From CBFDBF01 sp050291465 (GTDB lineage: Bacteria; Pseudomonadota; Gammaproteobacteria; Chromatiales; Chromatiaceae), in assembly GCA_050291465.1 (NCBI GenBank), contig JBNKJV010000007.1, positions 1 through 64,000 on the forward strand: a stretch of DNA of 64,000 nt, given 5' to 3'. The translations under genes were made by a program, and so were the position numbers. Below the pieces are notes generated by a model, which was not told the DNA's origin, did not search any database, and was given only the letters and a program-made list of their open reading frames with translations. Numbering within the stretch: position 1 is the first letter of the stretch; the number at the start of each line of letters is the position of its first letter. Below, one piece after another: positions 45,814 to 55,395 of the stretch.

Positions 45814-46674
45814 ATGACTATACCAAGCGATTACTTGTCTTGTAGGCGTGTAGCACTCGAGGCGATCTCAAAAATCACCCATCTTGGCTCCGAGTACGAA
45901 AAAATAATACGCGCTGTTTATTGCGGCACGCTTAAGCGCGGTGACACTGCAGTGGACGTTGGCGCTAGGCGGGGTGACCATACTTTTCCTCTTGCTCGTA
46001 TTGTTGGACGTAGCGGGAGAATTTATGCATTCGAGCCATTTCCCGGTGATATAGACAAATTATTCAACAGTGCAATTTCCCATGGCATTGACAAACAGAT
46101 TATTTTCTCCCCCTTAGCACTTTCCGATGCCTCTGGACACGCAGAATTCACATGTTGCGACGGCCTACCTGGCCACAGCGGACTAAAAGAAAAAAAGTCA
46201 TATCCTTATGAGTGCACCATAAGAAAAACCTCCGTTGAAACCGCCAGACTCGATGATATCCTGAAAGGCAATAATGTTTCCTTTATTAAAATCGACGTTG
46301 AGGGGGCGGAATTTTCTGTTCTCCGCGGCTCATCTAATACTTTAAAAAGACACCGACCACTTGTAATTTTTGAGAACAGTTTTACTAACGCAGCCGCACT
46401 ATATGAATATTCCAAAGAAGATTTCTTTTCTTTCTTCAGCATCCACGGGTATGTTCTTTACGATATATTAGGGATGCCTATAAACGAGTCACATTGGGGA
46501 CACCGCCTATTGACCTGGAATTTCATTGCCATCCCTTCGGATAATCCCATTCTCCTTTCCAATACCCTGCTTTCCGCCAAAAGCGCTGCCATAGCACTTT
46601 TCCCGGACCTAACTGATTTCTTTGTCAATCAATGCGTCTTTTGCCCACCTCATCCCGACAACATTTCATCATAG
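45814..46674 (+). CDS. FkbM family methyltransferase, opposite strand
   Basis: A 286-residue FkbM protein: VDVGARRGDHTFPLARI (motif I), IYAFEPFPGD and FIKIDVEGAEFSVLRGS. It is the only plus-strand gene in the capsule locus and its end overlaps the end of the convergent GT2-like gene by 25 bases. It differs clearly from the neighbouring FkbM protein, so it is not a recent duplicate. It likely methylates a capsule sugar. Confidence 0.88.
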   Translation: MTIPSDYLSCRRVALEAISKITHLGSEYEKIIRAVYCGTLKRGDTAVDVGARRGDHTFPLARIVGRSGRIYAFEPFPGDIDKLFNSAISHGIDKQIIFSPLALSDASGHAEFTCCDGLPGHSGLKEKKSYPYECTIRKTSVETARLDDILKGNNVSFIKIDVEGAEFSVLRGSSNTLKRHRPLVIFENSFTNAAALYEYSKEDFFSFFSIHGYVLYDILGMPINESHWGHRLLTWNFIAIPSDNPILLSNTLLSAKSAAIALFPDLTDFFVNQCVFCPPHPDNISS

Positions 46675-47477
46675 ATTGGCCGTAGTTCCTCTGGGAAGGA
46701 AACATAATTTCTATCTGATTGATGCATAATGCGTCTAATATGGGCGTCATCGTATGTGCTAGATATATAGCGCTTTTCCTCCCCTTCTATAACAGATATA
46801 TAATCGCGCTGACCATGATGTGTTGCTATATACTTATCTGATTCCGCAGCGTCGAAAAAATATGACTTGTCATTGTATCCCCGCCGACATGCGCGCAACG
46901 AATAATCCCAGTGCCAATATTTGCGTTTAGGAAACAACCGAGAGTCAACAAAACCGATGTCATGAATAAGACTTTTTGAAACAGTCTGAAGCAGACCCAG
47001 TGAACGAGTCACCGCAACCTTCCCTTCGCACCTGCCGGTTTTGTCAATTTTTCTTCTTTTTAATACTCTCCGAAATAGACTTGGCTGCTTTACCTTTTCG
47101 TTATAATAGGATAAATGCTCATATCCACTTTCCATCACAGCCTCGATATACAACTTCTCCCAGCCCTGCTTAATAAAAGTAACATCGTCGTCACAAAAGA
47201 ATGCCAGGTCATAATCGCTGTCCTCAAAATATCGCAGTCCAATATTTGTCAATCCCGGAGCATATATTCGTTTTGGCGCTACTAATATACTGCACCCCGA
47301 TCTAGAACAAACGCCATCCAGCAGCAAAGAACGCCTTAATGACCCGGGCGAATGATCATCGAGCAATAATAGGCTATTTTCCACGCCAGCGCCCGCTGTC
47401 AAATAAAAGCTCTCTAAAAACGCCTGTAAATACTCGTCTCTCCCCCTGCTTTTTACTATCGTCAAAACTCTTATCAT
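46650..47477 (-). CDS. GT2-like glycosyltransferase
   Basis: A 275-residue GT-A fold protein. It starts IRVLTIVKSRGRDEYLQAFL, typical of GT2, and has a DDD metal motif (LAFFCDDDVTF, residues 96-98). GWEKLYIEAVMESGYEHLSYY and WHWDYSLRACRRGYND closely match the first domain of the large fusion protein at 48.3 kb, so the two are paralogues. Its ATG overlaps the sulfotransferase stop (ATGA). The sugar is unknown. Confidence 0.82.
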   Translation of the reverse strand: MIRVLTIVKSRGRDEYLQAFLESFYLTAGAGVENSLLLLDDHSPGSLRRSLLLDGVCSRSGCSILVAPKRIYAPGLTNIGLRYFEDSDYDLAFFCDDDVTFIKQGWEKLYIEAVMESGYEHLSYYNEKVKQPSLFRRVLKRRKIDKTGRCEGKVAVTRSLGLLQTVSKSLIHDIGFVDSRLFPKRKYWHWDYSLRACRRGYNDKSYFFDAAESDKYIATHHGQRDYISVIEGEEKRYISSTYDDAHIRRIMHQSDRNYVSFPEELRPIYDEMLSG

Positions 47478-48298
47478 ATTAACGCACGATTTTTCCAATA
47501 ACGATAATATATTCCACATTTACTATTTATGAACTCCACCTCTTCCTCAGACATTTCATTCATATACTCCACCGGACATATTTTATCTGCATCAATCATA
47601 CTTGCCGCATGTTTTATCTTTTCTTTATCTATCTCGGCTACTCCGCATATAGTTGCTAGACGCTCTATTTTTGTTTGCGCATCGTCTGCTAATCCCTCTA
47701 ACGTGACTATATGATATCGTGATCGATCCAGACTCTCATACTCCTCGATCGATTTAATCATGACCTCCTCATACCACTCCCTAAATTCCGCGGCGTTTTT
47801 CGGTCCCCACTGCTTCTTGATTACAGAGCGGTATATATATACTGGATTCCTAATCACGTGAATAAACTTAACGTCCTTCAATGCTTCAATAATCGTCTTA
47901 GCCACCTTTATATTATGTGGGGTTTTTTCAATCCAAGATGATTTCTCATATTTTGCGCAAAGCCTTTTAAACAACTCTTCGTAGAACGCAACAACCTCTT
48001 CAGGGGTATCTTCAATACTTCGGTGTTCCTCCAGGAGTCGAATATACTCTTCCTTCTCTATTCCCTCACTATCTCCTTTCAATCTCAACGACCTGTTTAT
48101 AAGAGCAATAGACTCCTCCGCCTCATCCAACATCTGCGTATAGCTCCTCTGCCTGCGCATAACAGAGGCTAATGCAATAGATCCGATGAAAATCCTGGGC
48201 TCATACATAGCCAGATAGCCGGATACCTCTTTTAAGATATCGACTACTATGGTTGTGCCCGACCTTCCGGTCCCCCCAATTATTATTCCATTCTTCAT
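47474..48298 (-). CDS. Sulfotransferase family protein
   Basis: A 274-residue protein with the 5'-phosphosulfate loop GTGRSGTT (residues 9-16) and the 3'-phosphate motif IHVIRNPVYIYRSVI near residue 145, as in PAPS-dependent sulfotransferases. WIEKTPHN is also typical. It suggests sulfation of the capsule or another glycan. No PAPS synthesis genes are in the window. It follows the triple-fusion gene by 6 bases. Confidence 0.86.
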   Translation of the reverse strand: MKNGIIIGGTGRSGTTIVVDILKEVSGYLAMYEPRIFIGSIALASVMRRQRSYTQMLDEAEESIALINRSLRLKGDSEGIEKEEYIRLLEEHRSIEDTPEEVVAFYEELFKRLCAKYEKSSWIEKTPHNIKVAKTIIEALKDVKFIHVIRNPVYIYRSVIKKQWGPKNAAEFREWYEEVMIKSIEEYESLDRSRYHIVTLEGLADDAQTKIERLATICGVAEIDKEKIKHAASMIDADKICPVEYMNEMSEEEVEFINSKCGIYYRYWKNRALI

Positions 48299-48304
48299 TA
48301 CGCC

Positions 48305-51300
48305 CTAATTTTCTTTTACTATTCCTGCGGCCCAATTCAATTCACCGGACCCCAGTTTCCTTACCGCACTATTCAATGCTGACATCTGACGGTTTACGCT
48401 GTACACGTACAATTTATCGTACATGTCGACGCCCCGATAGGGTCCGTGGTGCTGATTTATTATTTCGAGAATAGCAGATGCAATACTTTCTGCGCTCTTT
48501 TGCGCCACCACCCTTATCTGTGACACGGGATAATTGGAAAGCTCCGGCAATCCTCCGGCATCTGTAACAATCGTTGGCAGCCCAGCATACACAGCCTCTA
48601 ATGCCGCAACCCCAAACGACTCAGTCATCCCATCATCCTCTTTAACATATGAGGGCTGTATATATATATCGGATCTAGCATATAGGCGCAGCAGTTCGCT
48701 GTAGGTTACCGGACCAACGATCTCTACGCTGCTCTCTACATTATTCTTTTTTATCAAGGATTCCAGTTGCGTCTGACATGCTCTGTTAGCTGCAACAATA
48801 GTAAGCTTAATGTCTTCCTTGATCTTTTCCTTAACAATTGATAGCGCCCTGACAAGATAATCATGCCCCTTCCAATCTACCATTCTACCTACCGTAAGCA
48901 ACCGATATGACATCTCTTCTTGAAATCGGGCACGAGCTGCTATGCCAACGAATCGATCCCTGGCAATCGTATTAACTAAAGCGATATCTCCAGGGTCTAT
49001 TCCTATCTTGCGCGCAGCTATATCGCGTACGTAATTTGTTATGCATGCAAACACAACATCGTCTTCCAACGCCGCTCTCTTCAATAACGCCAAATACTCC
49101 GGTTGATTGGTTTCCCGGTATACATCATAGCCATATAGCATGATCACCACCGGAATCCTGACTCCCAGGATCCTGAGAATTTTGTCTACCTTTATATATT
49201 CGACTCCGAAATGACAGATTATAAGCGTTGGTTTAACCGCGGCTACAATATTAGCTGCCTGTTTGAGCTCAGCATCACTTGGATATCTATAATTCTTTGC
49301 TGGTACAAGATGAACATTCTCAAACGGCCGCTCTTCCTCATTCAGACCACGAAAACAGAGAACGTGACTTATCGTATTTAAATTTCGATCCATATTTATG
49401 CAAAGATCGTAAATAAACGACTCACTAAACTCGGAATAACTTTCTCTGACGTGCAATACATTTCCATTTAGATAATCATTTCCTGGATAGGACTCCTGAT
49501 CAAACTGGTAGTCACTAAGCTTCCATCGATATACGTTGTCTTCCCTTACTCCCTCCCTTTGTTGGCGCCGGGAACTACAAATCTCGCTTTCCGCTACATC
49601 CTGAATCATCAAATTCGGAAATGCTGTAAACGCGAGATCCTTATGCCTATGTTTCACATAGTGAAGCGGCCCCTCATCAAATGGCATATTTGCTTCCCGA
49701 CAATACGCCAGGAGTTCCTCAAACACAGACTCGGTATAAATAACCGCATGTGACGCAACACTCGAACCGTTACATTTGTATATATTTCTTGATTGCCAAG
49801 TTATCCACTCGTCTTCCCAATGGTATTGGAGTGCGCCAAGTTGAAATATTTTCCAGTTTTCCGGAAGCTGCCGGATTACCGAATCAAAATACCTTTCAAA
49901 ATCAGAAATCGGGACAAAATCATCATCCAATACGAGTATTCTCTTGTAACCCGCCTCCAACGCATCCTCTAGTACTTCAATCATCGATTGAAGATAGCCC
50001 CAGGCACCCGGCGTCTGAATGGCCTTCTTCTTGTTTTTCTGCTCTATATACGCAACTCTACATGCGCTCGTCCGCGCCCCCAGATAGTACTCATAACTGG
50101 ATTTAATCCTCTCCTTTGGCGCAACGACGGCAAGGGGTGTTGCCGCATAGGCTTCCCATTGATCCTTCCAGGGGCTGGCGCTACCATCAACTGCAGGGAA
50201 CTTATTTACCGTGAGAGATATCGCGTTAGCGCGATCCTGAGCTTTTCTCCACCTATCGGGCCTGCGCTCAAGATTAAGAATATAGACTTTATCAATGAAG
50301 TCATTCAGCTTTATAGGCTTTTCATCAGAGGATGCTTCTGCTAGCGCCAGATATCCCCGCTCGGCGTCATCAATAACTCGGTAGCGCCTATTGATCTCTT
50401 CAATTTCTTTGGTTCTTTTGTACTCTTCATCCCACGGAAGACTACACCGATAGTCCTTGGCAATATTATTCTGAAGAGTAACTAATTCATTACTACCATC
50501 AGCGTCAAAAAAATAGTCGCTATCATTGAAGCCTAGCCGGCAACATCGCATCGAATAGTCTATATGCCACTGCCCACGTATCGGAAAATTGCGCTCATCA
50601 GCCGCCCCAACACGCGCAATTAAATGCGGCGTAAATGTAAATAACGCACCCATCCCTTTATATACCTGACAATAGGATTTAAGTAATCCCGAATCATCGT
50701 ATACCGGATCCGGTAGTTTATAGTTCTTGTCTTCTCTTTTTCTATTCCACAAAAAATGCGCTATATCCAAGTAGCATAGGTGCTCATATCCAGAACCTAT
50801 AACAGCCTTATTATAAAGATCATCCCATCCTTTATCCTTGAATATAACATCATCATCAACTTTAAACGCCAGATCGTATGACAACTCCTTACATAACGCG
50901 AAAATACTGTTTGTTTGACCCACACAATATTTTCTATCATTCCTTAATATATAAAATGGTATCCCAATACTTTCTTTGAGTTTTTCCAGGTATTCGCGCG
51001 TTCCATCTTCCGAGCCGTCATCCGCTACAATCAGCGTCCAATTATAATTTCTATTTCTTGTCTCAAGAAACGAGGAAATACATTCTTTTAAATACTCAAG
51101 GCGATTGTAGGTGGTAACCGCAAGAATCATTGCAGTCCTCGACTCTAATTCCTTAAAATAAGAATCAGAAATCTCTCCCTTCCTTAAAACCCCCCCTGTG
51201 CTGCCATTTCGCTGATTTGGCTTTATTAGGGCTTTAATTTTGCGGATAAAGCCGCTAAGCAACCTTGCTGTGAATGATTTTTTATCAAGTAATAATTTTA

Positions 51301-51460
51301 TTTGCTTAAAATGCTCTTCCTGTAAGGACTGAACTTTTATCAGGCGGCCTTCAAGCCATCTAATTTGCTTTTCTATATACCGAAGTTGAGAGCGGAGTTC
51401 TTCATAAGAGTCTGAAGGCGCCTCGCTTTCTTTCAGCAGATCTGACTTATCATCTGACAT
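48305..51460 (-). CDS. Triple glycosyltransferase fusion (GT2-GT25-GT4)
   Basis: A 1051-residue protein with four parts. Residues 15-65 form a charged coiled coil. Residues 110-350 are a GT2 domain (MILAVTTYNRLEYLKECISS, ADDGSEDGTREY, VDDDV at 201-205). Residues 388-620 resemble family GT25 (VYILNLERRPDRW, FPAVDGS, ILVLDDDF). Residues 685-1035 are a GT4 domain (GRMVDWKGHDYLVRAL, TESFGVAALEAVYAGLP). One polypeptide would thus catalyse up to three glycosyl transfers of the capsule repeat. The codon and base use is AT-richer than the flanking kps genes. No membrane segment is seen. A 405-base gap precedes it. Confidence 0.88.
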   Translation of the reverse strand: MSDDKSDLLKESEAPSDSYEELRSQLRYIEKQIRWLEGRLIKVQSLQEEHFKQIKLLLDKKSFTARLLSGFIRKIKALIKPNQRNGSTGGVLRKGEISDSYFKELESRTAMILAVTTYNRLEYLKECISSFLETRNRNYNWTLIVADDGSEDGTREYLEKLKESIGIPFYILRNDRKYCVGQTNSIFALCKELSYDLAFKVDDDVIFKDKGWDDLYNKAVIGSGYEHLCYLDIAHFLWNRKREDKNYKLPDPVYDDSGLLKSYCQVYKGMGALFTFTPHLIARVGAADERNFPIRGQWHIDYSMRCCRLGFNDSDYFFDADGSNELVTLQNNIAKDYRCSLPWDEEYKRTKEIEEINRRYRVIDDAERGYLALAEASSDEKPIKLNDFIDKVYILNLERRPDRWRKAQDRANAISLTVNKFPAVDGSASPWKDQWEAYAATPLAVVAPKERIKSSYEYYLGARTSACRVAYIEQKNKKKAIQTPGAWGYLQSMIEVLEDALEAGYKRILVLDDDFVPISDFERYFDSVIRQLPENWKIFQLGALQYHWEDEWITWQSRNIYKCNGSSVASHAVIYTESVFEELLAYCREANMPFDEGPLHYVKHRHKDLAFTAFPNLMIQDVAESEICSSRRQQREGVREDNVYRWKLSDYQFDQESYPGNDYLNGNVLHVRESYSEFSESFIYDLCINMDRNLNTISHVLCFRGLNEEERPFENVHLVPAKNYRYPSDAELKQAANIVAAVKPTLIICHFGVEYIKVDKILRILGVRIPVVIMLYGYDVYRETNQPEYLALLKRAALEDDVVFACITNYVRDIAARKIGIDPGDIALVNTIARDRFVGIAARARFQEEMSYRLLTVGRMVDWKGHDYLVRALSIVKEKIKEDIKLTIVAANRACQTQLESLIKKNNVESSVEIVGPVTYSELLRLYARSDIYIQPSYVKEDDGMTESFGVAALEAVYAGLPTIVTDAGGLPELSNYPVSQIRVVAQKSAESIASAILEIINQHHGPYRGVDMYDKLYVYSVNRQMSALNSAVRKLGSGELNWAAGIVKEN

Positions 51461-51865
51461 TCACTGGATTCTCTAGCTCGTAATTATTACTAACGCAGGC
51501 TTTATAATATCCTTATAATCCTTACCAATGACTCTTGGATCACCGCATCTTCCGCAATAGGTCATTGAATTTCAGATAAAACCATCATCCAACTGCCTTG
51601 AAGAATATAGGCAAAAAACTACATTTCTGGGAATACTTAACCGACTATGACCGCTTGCTCTGGGTTTAGGGTTTAGGATGAACAGCCGGATCAAACAACT
51701 ATTCTGATGCTGACTGTTATGCGGCGGAAAAATATCGTTAGCAATACCTCTCTATCGAGGTCTTACGCATTATGCGCTTCATCATCCCTGAAAACTCCCA
51801 ATACAACGTATATCTTTAATACTTTTCCAATGACTATATGCGCATGAACCGTTACTTACCTGTAT
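51461..51865. other. 405-base gap between kpsD and the glycosyltransferase fusion
   Basis: An AT-rich stretch with no reading frame I can support. It should carry the promoter of the glycan block; the segment near 51505-51515 reads on the minus strand as a TATTATAA-type -10 candidate. A short GGGTTTAGGGTTTAGG at about 51664 is only two and a half telomere-like units and is taken as chance. Confidence 0.4.
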
Positions 51866-53497
51866 CTAAAGATCCAACGCCACCTTTGCAGATACCGCTA
51901 TCTTGTAAATTATATCCATAACATCCGCCGCATTTTGGATGACCTTAAAATCAACCTTCGGCGGCACGATGATCTCGTCGCCGGGCCCGACACCGGTACC
52001 CGAATCCGCGATAATTACCTCAGCGTTCGGCCGCATCAGGAACACCCTGCTCCGATCCGCACGGTCAGTATATCCGCCTGCCTGTGCGATATAATCGGCG
52101 ACATCCCAATCCGCATTGTGGGTCACGGCCTGCGTCACCGTCACCTGCCCGGAGATACGAACTACATTGGTCTTAAGCGGAATAACGATAACATCATCCG
52201 GTTCCAGCAGGATATTTTGCTGTTTTCCATCCTGGGCCGTTACCACCCGCCCCAGGGGATCGATGAGACGCGCCTTCTCAACAAACCGCTGCGTCATCTC
52301 CGCTTCCTTGGTTCGGATATCGGCTTCCCCCTTACTGTCGGAAAGGGCCAAGAAAGCATCCCGCTCCAGTCGATACAGGCTATTCTGGATTGACTCCCTC
52401 TGCGCGTTAGCGACCGAGACCCGCCGTAGATGAACGGCATTTATGTTTGCAGCGTCCGGATCGAGGGGAATATAACTCAAGACTTCCAGCAACCGGGCTC
52501 CGCGTTTCACCGATAGAACGGAAGGACCGTCAAACTCTCCTTCCAACTTAACCAGGATCGTATCCGAACGACCATCGGCACGCAGGATCACCTTGTCACC
52601 ATTCCTCAACTGCGTATCCATGAACTCGCTCAAAGAGAGGGAAACGGTGGTGGGTTTTCCGGCACGAATTCCTTGCAGGGTAACATCCGTTACCGCCGAT
52701 CCCGGTGGTATAATATTAAACATACGTTCGCCGGTTACGGTATTGGCTCTGTCCAACTCAATGAAATAGGGACGTTCCACGACTCCGTTGAGTTCTACTA
52801 CCGGTCCGCGTTTATTCACCAGAATGACATCGCCATCCTGTAGCTGCGGCGTATCCACCTCGCCTTTTAATATAAAGTCATAAAGATCCAGCTGGGTCAG
52901 AGTTTTGCCGTTGCGACGCACCTCAATATCGCGATAACTCCCAAGCTTGTCATCAATTCCGCCCGCCAGGTCCAGAAAATAGAGCACGCTGTCCGACGGT
53001 ACCCCTGCATAACGTCCCGGATTCTCCACCAGGCCGGTTACATAAACCATAACCGGTTGCGTGGAGACGATGGTGGTATACACCTTAAAGTTATTGATAA
53101 AGACCTTTTTGATCTCCCCCCTTATCAGATTATGCAAGTCCTTGTTTCTGGCCCCCTCCACACGCACCGACCCTATCTCGGGAAGAAAGATATTTCCCCG
53201 GGAGTCCACCGTGAATACGTCGTTAATATTGACCGATCCCCAGGTACGGACCGCTATTTGATCACCCGGTGCCACTACGTAATTTGGATTTAACCCATCT
53301 TCGCGGGTTTTCAGAAAGTTGCCGGTGAACAGATTAGCGCCAAAATACTGGGGACCGGACATACCATCCTGTGCCGGAGAAGAGTTTGTGTTAGCTACCT
53401 CACCCGCTGTGGCGGTAAGGCCCGCCAGCAAAAGCACGAGGGAAAATACCGATACCATCCAGCCTCTATGCGCAACGACTCTTGAAAAACCAACCAT
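51866..53497 (-). CDS. kpsD: Capsule polysaccharide export protein KpsD
   Basis: A 543-residue periplasmic/outer membrane export protein. It has a signal peptide (about residues 1-32, ending TATAGE) without a lipobox cysteine, as in KpsD rather than Wza. The Poly_export domain begins NPNYVVAPGDQIAVRTWG near residue 72, and several SLBB-type segments follow (VYVTGLVENPGRYAG, VELNGVVERPYFIEL, VRISGQVTVTQAV). It links the KpsMT-KpsE inner membrane machinery to the cell surface. Length is close to E. coli KpsD. Confidence 0.93.
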   Translation of the reverse strand: MVGFSRVVAHRGWMVSVFSLVLLLAGLTATAGEVANTNSSPAQDGMSGPQYFGANLFTGNFLKTREDGLNPNYVVAPGDQIAVRTWGSVNINDVFTVDSRGNIFLPEIGSVRVEGARNKDLHNLIRGEIKKVFINNFKVYTTIVSTQPVMVYVTGLVENPGRYAGVPSDSVLYFLDLAGGIDDKLGSYRDIEVRRNGKTLTQLDLYDFILKGEVDTPQLQDGDVILVNKRGPVVELNGVVERPYFIELDRANTVTGERMFNIIPPGSAVTDVTLQGIRAGKPTTVSLSLSEFMDTQLRNGDKVILRADGRSDTILVKLEGEFDGPSVLSVKRGARLLEVLSYIPLDPDAANINAVHLRRVSVANAQRESIQNSLYRLERDAFLALSDSKGEADIRTKEAEMTQRFVEKARLIDPLGRVVTAQDGKQQNILLEPDDVIVIPLKTNVVRISGQVTVTQAVTHNADWDVADYIAQAGGYTDRADRSRVFLMRPNAEVIIADSGTGVGPGDEIIVPPKVDFKVIQNAADVMDIIYKIAVSAKVALDL

Positions 53498-53611
53498 TCA
53501 TCTCACCTGTCTGTACCCGGTATATCCATGATCCCAATATACCTCCAACTTGCTAATATTATTATGATTTATTATTTCATCACCCATCGGACGGTCGCTG
53601 AATAAAAGCGA

Positions 53612-54733
53612 CTATATCTTTGCATGCTCCTTCACCGCGGCAATTACCAGGGTGATAATTCCATATCCGAGCAAGGTTACTGCAATTACGGTCAGGATTC
53701 CAAGGATACGTTTCGGATAGGTCGCTTCGTCCGGCAGCGATGGCGCCGAAACTATGGCAAGATATCGATGCTGTTTTGACGCCTCCACTCTGGCCAGTTC
53801 CAGCGATGTGAGTGCCGATTCATAGGCCTGCTGAGCAAACTCCTTTTCGATTACCAATGGCTCGAAACGGGCAATTGAGGCGCTCAGACTACCTTCCTTA
53901 TTAGGATTAACAAGACGTCTGTTTTCATTTTCTATCTGTTGATTCAATGAGTTGATGCGTTGCTTCAGGGCCACGACCTTGTGGGAACTCGGCTGCATAA
54001 ACGCACTGACCTCACGTAGCTCGGCCTTGGTTTTCGCCAGTTCCGACTCCAGTTCATTGCGAATGGCAAGAATTGCCGATGCCGACTGTTCCGGATTAAT
54101 GTCTTCCCCCTCTTTCTGGTAACCCAGGATCTGCTGGCGGGCCGCTATTAACCGCTTTTCCGCTTTTTCCACCTCTTTTCTGGCGAAGAGAATACTATCA
54201 AGCCGCGCCCGTTCCGAGAGTCGATTCACCATCTCCTCACCATAACTTAAAAGCGCCTTTGAGAATTGCTGTGCCATTTCCGGCGTCAATGCAAGGACCT
54301 TCAGGGTGGTAACACCCGTTTGCGGATTAAAATCGACAGTTACCCGATCCTGATAGTATTCGTATTCCTCTTCAAAGGAGGCATTACTCGAGAGACCGGA
54401 TACCCAATCCGCCAGATCACTTTCGTAGTGGGGCCTGAAACCATGTTTCTCATCCAGCCTCTGTAAAACATCACGTGACAAAAGATAATGTTGCACCGCA
54501 TAGGCATCCCTCTCAGAGCTAAATGCGGGTGAAGACTTACCCAGGAGAGAAGCCAGCGGCGATGCACCTATACTGCCCTCCGCAGACTGGATCGTAAATG
54601 TCGCCTCGGACCGATAGTAATCACTTGCTATAAGCCCATAATAAATTAGCGATAATATAATCGGCGCAGCAAGTAGATAAGAAGGGCGATAGCGCCCTTT
54701 CCAATATTTTATATCTATGAAATCAAGGTTCAT
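53612..54733 (-). CDS. kpsE: Capsule export inner membrane protein KpsE (PCP-3)
   Basis: A 373-residue polysaccharide co-polymerase type protein with an N-terminal membrane helix (LAAPIILSLIYYGLIA, residues 21-36), a long periplasmic coiled coil (about 170-310), and a C-terminal helix (ILGILTVIAVTLLGYGIITLVI). It bridges the KpsMT transporter and KpsD. It follows kpsT after 14 bases and precedes kpsD by 114. Confidence 0.94.
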   Translation of the reverse strand: MNLDFIDIKYWKGRYRPSYLLAAPIILSLIYYGLIASDYYRSEATFTIQSAEGSIGASPLASLLGKSSPAFSSERDAYAVQHYLLSRDVLQRLDEKHGFRPHYESDLADWVSGLSSNASFEEEYEYYQDRVTVDFNPQTGVTTLKVLALTPEMAQQFSKALLSYGEEMVNRLSERARLDSILFARKEVEKAEKRLIAARQQILGYQKEGEDINPEQSASAILAIRNELESELAKTKAELREVSAFMQPSSHKVVALKQRINSLNQQIENENRRLVNPNKEGSLSASIARFEPLVIEKEFAQQAYESALTSLELARVEASKQHRYLAIVSAPSLPDEATYPKRILGILTVIAVTLLGYGIITLVIAAVKEHAKI

Positions 54734-54747
54734 ATTCTGGCCGGTTA

Positions 54748-55395
54748 TTAAATCGTCTGATAAAAAACTGTTGCTTCATCAATGTCATCAAACAACTCAA
54801 GTTTTCCTTTGCGTAGTACCCCGAACAAGTCCGCATATTCCTTGATGGTCTTCAACTGATGCGAGACGATTACTACAGATGCCTGTTCTTTACGTTCCTG
54901 GAATGCCGTTCTGCATTTTTCCTGGAACGGCCTATCCCCCACGGCCGTAATCTCGTCGATAAGATAAACCCCAAACTCAATTGACATGCTTAGTCCAAAG
55001 GCCAGACGAGCCCGCATACCGCTAGAATAGGTCCTCATCGGCATGTTGAAATAATCACCAAGCTCAGAAAACTCCAGAGTTCTATATGCGATTTCATCAG
55101 GATCCTGGCCATAAATACGGGCAACAAAACGGGTGTTTTCACGTCCCGTTAAAGAGCCGTTGAACCCGCCGCCAAAGCCGATCGGCCAGGAAACGGGTTT
55201 TGTATGCAAAACCTCCCCGCAATCAGGGATCTCAACACCGCCTATGAGCCTGAGCAGGGTTGATTTTCCCTCACCGTTACGCCCAAGTATTCCCAAATTA
55301 GCTCTATCCGGGATCACCATCGAAATATCATCTATTACCCGGTGAATACCACTCCTGGTTTTATAAGACTTCGAAAGGTTTCTGAGTTCAATCAC
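54748..55395 (-). CDS. kpsT: Capsule ABC transporter ATPase KpsT
   Basis: A 215-residue ATPase with Walker A GRNGEGKST near residue 39, signature YSSGMRARLAFGLSM and Walker B VYLIDEITAVGD. It powers export of the lipid-linked capsule. The GTG at 55395 is chosen because it overlaps the kpsM stop (GTGA) and gives the usual KpsT length and start (IELRNLSKSY); the longer frame to 55464 would overlap kpsM by 73 bases. Confidence 0.94.
   Translation of the reverse strand: MIELRNLSKSYKTRSGIHRVIDDISMVIPDRANLGILGRNGEGKSTLLRLIGGVEIPDCGEVLHTKPVSWPIGFGGGFNGSLTGRENTRFVARIYGQDPDEIAYRTLEFSELGDYFNMPMRTYSSGMRARLAFGLSMSIEFGVYLIDEITAVGDRPFQEKCRTAFQERKEQASVVIVSHQLKTIKEYADLFGVLRKGKLELFDDIDEATVFYQTI

Noticed and set aside
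51664..51680. Telomere-like GGGTTTAGGGTTTAGG
   Set aside because: Only about two and a half units, in an AT-rich gap; most likely chance.
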